A stretch of 64,000 nt of DNA from Streptomyces sp. P3. Lineage in GTDB: Bacteria; Actinomycetota; Actinomycetes; Streptomycetales; Streptomycetaceae. Under the pieces are notes generated by a model. The model had not been told where the DNA came from, did not search any database, and saw nothing but the letters and a program-made list of their open reading frames with translations. Below, piece after piece: positions 57,014 to 64,000 of the stretch. The stretch lies in assembly GCA_016893485.2 (NCBI GenBank), contig JAFEKX020000001.1, forward strand, positions 3,038,001-3,102,000, given 5' to 3'. Numbering within the stretch: position 1 is the stretch's first letter; each line of letters starts with the position of its first letter. A program made the translations under genes and the position numbers.

Positions 57014-57775
57014 ATGAACGCACAGCACTCATCGAAGATCGCCGTGGTGACCGGCGCCGGCTCCGGGATCGGCCGCTCGGTGGCCGTGGAACTCCTGCGC
57101 GCGGGCTGGTCGGTGGCGCTGGCCGGCCGCCGCACCGGGACCCTGGAGGAGACGGCCGCGCTGGTGCCCGAGGGCGCCTCCCTCGTCGTAGCGACGGATG
57201 TGGCGCGGCCGGAGGACGTGGACGCGTTGTTCGACGCGACGGTGGAGCGGTTCGGGCGGGTGGACCTGCTGTTCAACAACGCGGGGACGTTCGGGCCCGG
57301 CGGGGTGCCGGTGGAGGAGTTGCCGTACGACGCGTGGCGGCATGTGGTGGACACCAACCTCAACGGGGCGTTTCTGTGCGCGCAGGCGGCGTACCGGCGG
57401 ATGAAGGAGCAGGTGCCGCAGGGCGGACGGATCATCAACAACGGGTCGATTTCCGCCCATACGCCTCGTCCGCACTCCGTGGCCTACACCGCGACCAAGC
57501 ACGCGTTGACCGGGCTCACCAAGTCGCTGTCGCTGGACGGGCGGCCGTACTCGATCGCGGTCGGGCAGATCGACATCGGGAACGCGGCGACCGACATGAC
57601 GGCGCGGATGGAGACCGGGGCGCTGCAGGCCAACGGGGTGGTAGCCCCGGAACCGGTGATGGATGTGGCCGATGTGGCGCGCACCGTGCGGCACATGGCG
57701 GAGCTGCCGTTGGGGGCGAACGTGCAGTTCGCGACGGTGCTGGCGACCGCGATGCCGTATGTCGGGCGCGGCTAG
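57014..57775 (+). CDS. short-chain dehydrogenase/reductase
   Basis: 253 residues, intact. [15 protein letters not shown] is the NAD(P)-binding glycine motif, NNAG is in [13 protein letters not shown], Ser in NNGSISAHT and the catalytic YxxxK in [13 protein letters not shown]. The adenine-site Arg-Arg (LAGRRTGT) favours NADP. It begins 17 bases after the repaired stop of the Gfo/Idh gene and is open upstream in the raw sequence, so the two look fused until one G is removed. Probably one operon. Substrate unknown. Confidence 0.88.
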   Translation: MNAQHSSKIAVVTGAGSGIGRSVAVELLRAGWSVALAGRRTGTLEETAALVPEGASLVVATDVARPEDVDALFDATVERFGRVDLLFNNAGTFGPGGVPVEELPYDAWRHVVDTNLNGAFLCAQAAYRRMKEQVPQGGRIINNGSISAHTPRPHSVAYTATKHALTGLTKSLSLDGRPYSIAVGQIDIGNAATDMTARMETGALQANGVVAPEPVMDVADVARTVRHMAELPLGANVQFATVLATAMPYVGRG

Positions 57776-58015
57776 GGCAAGTTGCACAAACGGAATTTGA
57801 CCATCCGCACCATTGCGGCCGGTTACTGACTTATGCTCAACTCTCTCCATCAAAGCTTCACACTTGGAGCACAGGGCTTCCGCACTGCCGGAATCCCGTG
57901 TTCCGCAAGCCAATCCGAGGGGAGAGGCGACAGTCGTTCCACGGCCCGGGTGGGGGTGGAGCCCGCGTGGGACCGCGGGTTGTGCACCGGACCGTGGAGC
58001 GGCTGTCGCGTCACA

Positions 58016-59190
58016 TCAACTCCCGTCGAGTTCCCGGGACTTGGCCGCCGCCACGGCCGCCCGCCGCCGGCGCAGCGCGATCGCGCCGCCCGCGAGCACC
58101 GCGACCGCACCCGCCGCACCGCCCAGCACCGGCCAGGCCGAGGAACCGTCCGACGAGGACGAGGCGGCGCTCCCGGAGGCTCCCGGCGCCCCTTGGCACC
58201 CGAAGGCGTCGGGCTCGCGGTGGCCCCGCCCTCGCTCAGCGGATCGACCAGCATGCCCACCGCCCGGGCCGAACTCCCTTTGCCGAAGCCCCAGTCGAGC
58301 AGTGCGGCGGTCTCCTTGTAGACCTCGTTGCCGCCGTTCGCGGGGTGCATCACGGTCACCAGGAGGGTGCGGCCGTCGCGAGTGGCGGCGCCGGTGAAGG
58401 TGTTGCCCGCGTGGCTGGTGTAGCCGTTCTTCACGCCGATGATGCCCGGGTACGGGCGCAGTCCGTAGGCGCCGCTGAGCAGACGGTCGGTGTTCTGGAT
58501 CTGGAAGGTCTTCTTGCCGCCGGCCGGGAAGTTCGCGACCCGGGTCGAGCAGTAGGAGCTGAAGTCGTCGTCGTGCAGCCCGTGCCGGGCGAAGAGCGTG
58601 AGGTCGTACGCCGACGAGACCTGTCCGGGGTGGTCGAAGCCGTCCGGGCTCACCACATGCGTGTCCAGGGCCTGGAGGTCCTTCGCCTTGGCCTGCATCT
58701 GGGCGACGGTCGCGGCGATCCCGCCGTTCATGTGGGCCAGCACGTGCACGGCGTCGTTGCCCGAGCGCAGGAAGACGCCCTGCCACAACTGGTGGACGGT
58801 GTACAGGATTCCGGGCTTCACCCCGACGAGGCTGGAGCCGGAGGGGACGTCGGCGAGGTCGGCGTCGGTCACCCGGTAGGTGCGGGTCCGCTCGAACTTG
58901 CCCAGCACGGTGTCGGCGAACAGCATCTTCAGCGTGGACGCGGGCGCGAGCCGCTGGTGCGCGCGGTACGAGGCGAGCACCTCGCCGGTCTTGTGGTCGG
59001 CGATCAGCCAGGAGCGGGCGGTGAGCTTCTTGGGCAGGGTGGAGGCATCGCCCGCCTGGATCCCGTCCCGGGCCAGGCGCTCACCGCCTATCGCGGTCGC
59101 CGCGGACGCGGGGGTCGCCGCCGCCAGGGGAAGAACGGCGGCGGTCAGGCCGAGAGCGGCACGCCGGGTGAGCCGAGAGGAATCGCGCAT
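58016..59190 (-). CDS. D-alanyl-D-alanine carboxypeptidase (PBP5/DacA type, S11), one frame error
   Basis: 391 residues after repair. The signal SSRLTRRAALGLTAAVLPLA has a twin-arginine-like start and ends ASAAT. S11 active-site motifs: SxxK in LAPASTLKMLFAD, SGN in FLRSGNDAV, and KTG-equivalent KNG in IGVKNGYTSHAGN. The domain ends before a Ser/Pro-rich linker, and a C-terminal helix (WPVLGGAAGAVAVLAGGAIA) with an RRRR stop-transfer anchors it to the membrane. At 58194-58197 CCCC should be CCCCC. It trims pentapeptides of peptidoglycan. The 240 bases before its stop hold no supported gene. Confidence 0.9.
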
Positions 59191-59464
59191 CCCGGGACCG
59201 TACAAAACGGGGGCGCGGCCGTACGCGGCGGGGTGGCCGCCCGGGGTCGAATGGATGATCGGCATCCCCTGCCGACAGGCCATTGAACAGGGGTTTCCTG
59301 GCAGGAAGCCCTCGGCGGGTTAGGAATGAGCTGTCTGACGCAATTCTGATGTCGGGCCCTTTTTTTCTCAGGCCTGACACATCCTTTACTCAGGTCGACT
59401 CAAAGGTTTCTCCATAGCTTGTGGCCGCGCCCACAGCGGGCGCCAAGAACCTTTGGGGAATGGG

Positions 59465-60948
59465 ATGTTTGGCATCTATCTCAAGCGCGAACTGGGGCGT
59501 CGCAAGAAGGCGGCCCTGGTCATCGCGATGGGTCTGGCGCTCGGTATCGCGCTGGTCATCACCGTCAACTCGGTGTCGGCCGGCATGAATCAGGCTCAGG
59601 ACAAGGTCCTCAAGTCTCTCTACGGTCTCGGAACTGACATGACCGTGACCAAAGCACAGTCGGCTCCCAAGGCGGGCAGCTCGCAGGGTCCCAGCTTCAA
59701 GTTCGGCGCCACCTCCTCCAGCGGCAGCTCGCAGAGCTCGGACCGGGTGAATACGCAGGGTGGTCAGGCCCTCGCGTCCTCGCTGGTCACCAAGGTCGCC
59801 GGGCAGAAGGGCGTCGCCAGCGCGGTCGGCGCGCTCACGCTGAACGTCACCAAGGTCGACGGCTCCTTCACCCAGGGCAAGGCGAAGTCCTCGACCACGT
59901 CGGGTTCCTCCTCCGGTTCGCAGCAGGGCGGCCCCGGCGGCGGCACGGGCAACAGCGGCAGCGGTCAGCCCCAAGTGCAGGGCGGCGGCGCCAACTTCAA
60001 CGTGAACTCGTACTCGGTCGCGGGCATCGACGTCACCGACCAGGCCCTGGGCCCGCTGTCCACCTCGAAGATCACCACCGGCAAGACGTTCACGACCGCG
60101 CAGACCAACGCGAAGGTCGCCGTCGTCAGCGCGTCGTACGCCAAGTCGAAGAAGTACAAGGTCGGTTCGACCTTCTCGATCTCCGGCACCAAGTTCACCG
60201 TCATCGGCATCGCGACGCCCAACAGCAGCGAGTCCACGGTCGACGTGTACCTGCCGCTGAAGCAGGCGCAGACGCTGGGCGACTCGAAGGACAAGGTCAC
60301 CACGATCTACGTCAAGGCGACCGACTCCCAGCAGATCTCGGCCGTCAAGTCGACCATCCAGAAGAACATCTCGGGTACGACGGTCACCACCTCCGCCGAC
60401 CTCGCGTCCACCGTGTCCGGCTCGCTGTCCACCGCCTCGAACCTGGCGACCAGCGTCGGCAAGTGGCTGTCGATCGCGGTGCTGATCGCCGCGTTCCTCG
60501 TGGCCGCGCTGCTCACCTCCCTCCGCCGTGTCGCGCCGGGTGCGTGAGTTCGGCACGCTGAAGGCGCTCGGCTGGCCGAGCCGCAAGGTGACCCGGCAGG
60601 TCGTCGGCGAGTCCATGGTCAACGGTCTGATCGGCGGCGCGCTCGGTATCGCGCTGGGCCTCGTCGCGGCCTACACGGTCACCGCGATCAGCCCCAAGCT
60701 GACCGCGCAGCTCGGCTCCACCGGCGGCGGTGGCGGCACGGGCGGCGGCCCCGGCGGCGGCCAGGGCGGTCCCGGCCGGCAGGCGGCGTCCAACACCCTG
60801 GAGATCGCCCTGAACGCGCCGGTCTCGCTGACCACGATCGCCCTCGCGGTGGGCCTCGCCGTCACCGGTGGCCTGATCGCCGGCGCGATGGGCGGCTGGC
60901 GTGCCTCGCGGATGCGGCCCGCGGACGCCCTGCGCAGCGTCTCCCTAG
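59465..60948 (+). CDS. ABC exporter permease, MacB/FtsX-like, two frame errors
   Basis: About 493 residues after repair. Helix 1 (AALVIAMGLALGIALVITV) is followed by a large extracytoplasmic domain (about residues 45-335) with a Ser/Gly/Gln-rich low-complexity insert near residue 130-175, then three helices at the C-terminus (WLSIAVLIAAFLVAALLTS; GGALGIALGLVAAYTVTAI; IALAVGLAVTGGLIAGAM) with REFGTLKALGW, the FtsX signature, between the first two. A Gly-rich loop separates the last pair. One extra C at about 60529 and one at 60943 must be removed; the end is then TAG 60946-60948. It is the partner of the next ATPase. Confidence 0.85.
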
Positions 60949-61044
60949 TCGCCGCCGCCCCTGATCCGGGGCGTCGCCTCCACTCCCCCGAGAGGCGGCG
61001 CCCCGACCCTCTTCTTCTTCACCGACGTATCCGACGGAGATCCC

Positions 61045-61779
61045 ATGTACAAGCTCACCGGCGTCACCAAGCGCTACACGCGGGGCAAGGAGACGGTCGA
61101 GGCGCTGCGGGGCGTCGACCTCACCATCGAGGACGGCGACCAGCTCGTCATCCAGGGCCCGACCGGCGGCGGCAAGTCGACGCTGCTGCAGATGATCGGC
61201 GGCCTTGACCGGCCCTCCGAGGGCAGTGTCGAGCTGGACGGCGTGAACCTCGCCGCCATCAGCGAGGCCAAGCTGACCCGGCTGCGCGCCGAGAAGATCG
61301 GCATCATCTTCCAGTCCTTCAACCTCATCCCGACGCTCACCGCGCAGGAGAACGTCGAGACGGCCCTCGTCCCGCTCGGCGTCAAGCCCGCCGAGCGCCG
61401 CGAGCGGGCGGCCGAGGCGCTCACGTCGGTGGGCCTCGGCGACCGCCTCCGGCACGCCCCGTCCGAGCTCTCCGGCGGCCAGCAGCAGCGCGTCGCCATC
61501 GCCCGCGCGCTGGTCAAGAAGCCGAAGGTGCTCCTCGCCGACGAGCCCACCGGCAACCTCGACGAGGGCACCCGCGACGACATCATGGGCCTGCTCGAAG
61601 GCCTCTGGCACGAGTACGGCCTGACCTTCGTCATGGTCACCCACGACTCGTCGATCGCCCGCCGCGCGCCGCGCCTCGCGACCATCAAGGCCGGCCGGAT
61701 CACGCTGACCGAGCAGGGCCGCGGCGGTCAGTTCACCTCGCAGCAGCAGTACGCCCAGCAGGGCAACCAGGGCTACTGA
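61045..61779 (+). CDS. ABC exporter ATPase, LolD/MacB-like
   Basis: 244 residues, intact. Walker A QGPTGGGKSTLLQM, Q-loop FQSFNLIPTLTAQENV, signature ELSGGQQQRVAIARAL, Walker B VLLADEPTGNLD and the H-loop TFVMVTHDSSIA. Such ATPases drive MacB-type mechanotransmission exporters with the preceding permease; the usual substrate in Gram-positive relatives is a peptide or lipid, unknown here. GGAG precedes ATG 61045. The tail is Gln/Gly-rich (TSQQQYAQQGNQGY). Confidence 0.92.
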   Translation: MYKLTGVTKRYTRGKETVEALRGVDLTIEDGDQLVIQGPTGGGKSTLLQMIGGLDRPSEGSVELDGVNLAAISEAKLTRLRAEKIGIIFQSFNLIPTLTAQENVETALVPLGVKPAERRERAAEALTSVGLGDRLRHAPSELSGGQQQRVAIARALVKKPKVLLADEPTGNLDEGTRDDIMGLLEGLWHEYGLTFVMVTHDSSIARRAPRLATIKAGRITLTEQGRGGQFTSQQQYAQQGNQGY

Positions 61780-61836
61780 GCCGGACCCGCCCCAACTGGG
61801 CCGCTGTGCCCGCCTGTTGGTCGCCGCAGGGGCCGT

Positions 61837-62103
61837 TCACCTCCCGAGCACGTGGTCGGCCTCGGCCACCTGCCCGGAAGAGAGCGGCCCCTTCGCCATC
61901 GCCCCCGCGCTCTGCTCGGCCCGCACGGCCGTGCCCTGCTCCCCCTCGGCGGACACGGCGGCGCGGGCCGGGTCGTCGGCGCTCCGGGCGCAGGCACGGA
62001 TCAGCCCCTCGCACACGAACTCCTCGCGCTGGTAACGGAGTTCGGCCCCACGCCCCAAGTCGGCCTCGGAGAGGCGCAGTTGGTACAGATCGACGTGGTG
62101 CAA
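61837..62103 (-). CDS. small conserved hypothetical protein
   Basis: 88 codons from TTG 62103. The N-terminus MHHVDLYQLRLSEADLGRGA is reminiscent of a small Streptomyces family of unknown role; the remainder is Ala/Arg/Glu-rich and helical. The ribosome site is weak. It is upstream of nothing on this strand and follows the NTF2-like gene by 15 bases, so the pair may be one transcript. Confidence 0.5.
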   Translation of the reverse strand: MHHVDLYQLRLSEADLGRGAELRYQREEFVCEGLIRACARSADDPARAAVSAEGEQGTAVRAEQSAGAMAKGPLSSGQVAEADHVLGR

Positions 62104-62118
62104 GGGTTTCTACGCCGG

Positions 62119-62445
62119 TCAGGCCTGCCCGGTCTCGAAGCGGGCGATCCTGCCGTCGTCGCCGACCGTGAAGGTCCACCGGGTGCGCATCTCGCCCCAC
62201 GCGTCGTTCGAGTAGCGGGCGACGAGGGCCCGGCCGCCGTCCGACTCGCGGTCCACCTCCATGTGGCCGTGCGAGGAGAAGATCTCCCGGTCGATCCACT
62301 CGGCGAGGTCACGGTCCGAGCCGTCGTCCGCCATCGTGGCGCCCGGCGCGAGCAACGCCAGGAAGGCGTCCCGGTCATGGGCGTTGACGGCGCTGACGAA
62401 CGCCCGGACGGCCGGATCGCTGAGCTTGGCTGTCTGAATCGTCAT
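62119..62445 (-). CDS. SnoaL/NTF2-like protein
   Basis: 108 residues, intact. NTF2-like cone fold: [20 protein letters not shown] (helix 1), [38 protein letters not shown] (last strands). The family includes polyketide cyclases, ketosteroid isomerases and non-catalytic binding proteins; function not assigned. ATG 62445. Confidence 0.85.
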   Translation of the reverse strand: MTIQTAKLSDPAVRAFVSAVNAHDRDAFLALLAPGATMADDGSDRDLAEWIDREIFSSHGHMEVDRESDGGRALVARYSNDAWGEMRTRWTFTVGDDGRIARFETGQA

Positions 62446-62567
62446 GCCGGTCAGACTCACACCGTTCCCCATGCCCCGCCACCCGAACGGCCGCGCGCAC
62501 CCGCCCGCCGCGCGCCCGGGATGCGACGGTGGAGGGACCGTCCCCGCCGTCTGTCCAGGGAGTCACC

Positions 62568-63112
62568 GTGACCTGTTACGACCGAAGCGATCTGGGCCTG
62601 CTGCTGCTCCGGCTGGGTACCGGCGGCGTGCTGGCGGCGCACGGCGCGCAGAAGCTGTTCGGCTGGTTCGGCGGGGGCGGCATCGAGGGCACCGGCGCGG
62701 CCATGGAGGCGATGGGGTACTCCCCGGCAAGCAGAGCGCCGTCATGGCGGGCCTCTCCGAGGCGGGCGGCGGCACGCTGCTCGCGCTGGGCCTCGCGACC
62801 CCGGCGGCGGGCGCGGCGGCGGCCGGCGCGATGACGGGCGCGGCCGCCGTGCACGCGCCCAACGGCTTCTTCGCGGCGGGCGGCGGCTACGAGTACGCGG
62901 CCTCCCTCGCCCTGACCGCGGCCGGCCTCGCGGTCACCGGCCCCGGCCGTATCTCCCTGGACCACGCGTTCGGGCACACGGTGAACCGGGGCTGGATGGT
63001 CCCGGCCGCGCTCGCGGTGACCGGCGCGGCGACAGCCGTGGTGATCGGCCTGCGGAACCGGCGGGTGCGGGAGGCGTCGGAGTCCGGGCAGGAGACCTTG
63101 TTCGACGAGTAG
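62568..63112 (+). CDS. DoxX-family membrane protein, one frame error
   Basis: 181 residues after repair. Four helices: [22 protein letters not shown] opens, then [37 protein letters not shown] and [19 protein letters not shown]. The conserved [12 protein letters not shown] motif follows helix 1. DoxX proteins are small integral proteins often linked to redox or thiosulfate chemistry. At 62722-62725 CCCC should be CCCCC ([12 protein letters not shown]). GTG 62568 is the best start. Confidence 0.85.
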
Positions 63113-63148
63113 GGCGGATGTGTCGGTGGGTGCTGGCAGGCTGGGCGC

Positions 63149-63541
63149 ATGAGCGATCAGAACGACCGGGCCGCCGACCTCTGGTCCGGCATCGACGACC
63201 TGTGGACCTGGCTGGACCGCATCGACCCCCTCGACGGCAAGGAGGGCATGCTGCTGTGCATGCTGAAGCTGTCCGAGGAGGTCGGCGAGGTCGCCCAGGC
63301 GGTGATCGGCGTGACCGGCCAGAACCCGCGCAAGGGTGTCACCCACACCTGGGAGGACGTGCAGGGCGAGTTGTGCGACGTGGCGATCTCCGCGCTGGTC
63401 GCGCTGCGCACCCTGACCCCCGACACGCGGGAGGTCTTCACCCGTCACCTGGCCCGGGTGATGGAACGCTCCCTCGGCCCGTCCGCAGCTGTTCACCCCC
63501 AGGACCTGCCCACACCCCGCGGAGTTGGTGAAGCCCGCTGA
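63149..63541 (+). CDS. MazG-like nucleotide pyrophosphohydrolase family protein
   Basis: 130 residues. MazG-type helices with LSEEVGEVAQAVIG (E-E-x-x-E) and VQGELCDVAIS (E-x-x-D), the Mg2+-binding residues that hydrolyse NTPs. Probable house-cleaning enzyme for abnormal nucleotides. The C-terminal tail after VMERSLG (Pro-rich) may result from one missed base, so the real end may lie a few codons earlier. ATG 63149; it starts 37 bases after DoxX. Confidence 0.85.
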   Translation: MSDQNDRAADLWSGIDDLWTWLDRIDPLDGKEGMLLCMLKLSEEVGEVAQAVIGVTGQNPRKGVTHTWEDVQGELCDVAISALVALRTLTPDTREVFTRHLARVMERSLGPSAAVHPQDLPTPRGVGEAR

Positions 63542-63578
63542 ACCTTCTCGTCGACACCGAGCCGACGAAGGGGTCCCC

Positions 63579-64000
63579 GTGCAGCAGGACTACGCAGTCT
63601 CCGACGGAGCGTTCTCCAAGGGAACGCGCTCCGAGGGAGTTTCCGCCAGTGGAGTCTTCTCCAGCGGGCGCAGGGCGGTTGCCGTGGCGGGCACCTGCCT
63701 CGCCCTCGCCGCCCTGGGCCTGGACAACAGCCAGGCGCACGCGGCGAGTTACGGCACACCGACCATCTCCCTCTCGGCGACCTACCTGTCCGGCGCGGTG
63801 GGCGCGGTCGGTGACCCGACGGTCCAGGTGACGGTCGCTCAGAGCGGCGCGGACGTCAGCGCGTTGACGGTCGCGGCCAGCAAGAGCAGCAAGACATCCG
63901 TGGCGCCGACGAGCGCGGTGACCGTCACCGGCACCGGCGCGACCCGCCAACTCGCCGTCGCGGCGGCCGCGCAGGGCTACACCGACCTGACGGTGAAGGT
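63579..64000 (+). CDS. secreted protein, 5' part (partial)
   Basis: GTG 63579 with GAAGGGG upstream opens a frame that runs off the window. The N-region is unusually long and polar (about 32 residues, ending SGRR) before the hydrophobic core AVAVAGTCLALAALGL and a cleavage site after SQAHA. The mature start YGTPTISLSATYLSGAVG is a Thr/Ser/Ala-rich beta domain that resembles a bacterial Ig-like or phytase-associated module (inference). Function unknown from this part. Confidence 0.75.
   Translation, partial: MQQDYAVSDGAFSKGTRSEGVSASGVFSSGRRAVAVAGTCLALAALGLDNSQAHAASYGTPTISLSATYLSGAVGAVGDPTVQVTVAQSGADVSALTVAASKSSKTSVAPTSAVTVTGTGATRQLAVAAAAQGYTDLTVK

Noticed and set aside
57833..58321. Plus-strand frame beginning MLNSLHQSF next to the carboxypeptidase gene
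   Set aside because: It overlaps the carboxypeptidase 3' half on the other strand, loses protein-like composition after about 60 residues and lacks a ribosome site; only an N-terminal remnant could be argued.

Overview
The window reads as core chromosome of a Streptomyces species. G+C and third-position G/C are very high, GTG and TTG starts are common, and the gene order (malEFG-aglA with malR, then glnE, glnA2, nadE, panB, a type I map) matches, from memory, the conserved SCO22xx neighbourhood of S. coelicolor. I see no rRNA, tRNA, insertion sequence, prophage or CRISPR array.

Layout. 0-9 kb: maltose/maltodextrin utilisation (secreted alpha-amylase, alpha-glucosidase aglA, ABC importer malEFG, divergent LacI-type malR) with candidate MalR operators and hairpins between cistrons. 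9-20 kb: PAP2-type membrane protein, glnE, small FMN and VOC proteins, a secreted phosphoesterase, an MFS transporter with a repeat-built loop, a TolB-like protein, glnA2. 20-26 kb: DUF3105/DUF305 exported pair, sedolisin protease, nadE. 26-31 kb: MFS exporter with a coupled small protein, endonuclease/exonuclease/phosphatase-fold membrane protein, mfs-tetR operon with a palindromic operator, panB. 31.9-37.2 kb: DrrAB-like ABC exporter preceded by five helically phased direct repeats, converging on a large AfsR-type regulator. 37.6-44 kb: M50 protease, a 56-residue membrane protein, F420H2:NADP oxidoreductase, cytoplasmic sialidase, MFS, map. 44-51.5 kb: iron/heme island (iron box-heme oxygenase, PhzF-like protein, a scar with 120-bp tandem repeats, a lone heme ABC ATPase, then efeO-efeB-efeU-lipoprotein behind iron-box-like sites). 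51.5-64 kb: primase-like protein, Rsm22-type methyltransferase with a four-cysteine signature, serine hydrolase, Bcr/CflA exporter, Gfo/Idh/MocA and SDR oxidoreductases, D-Ala-D-Ala carboxypeptidase, MacB-like ABC exporter, small proteins, DoxX, MazG-like protein and the start of a secreted protein.

Sequence quality dominates the annotation. About thirty genes, including probable essentials (map, nadE, glnE), are broken by one-base length changes, mostly in G or C runs. Repairing each change restores a full family-length product. I treat these as residual sequencing error (long-read homopolymer type), annotate the genes as intact loci, and note where each break lies. Two apparent gene fusions (Bcr/CflA exporter with serine hydrolase, Gfo/Idh with SDR) also disappear when one base is removed from a G run.
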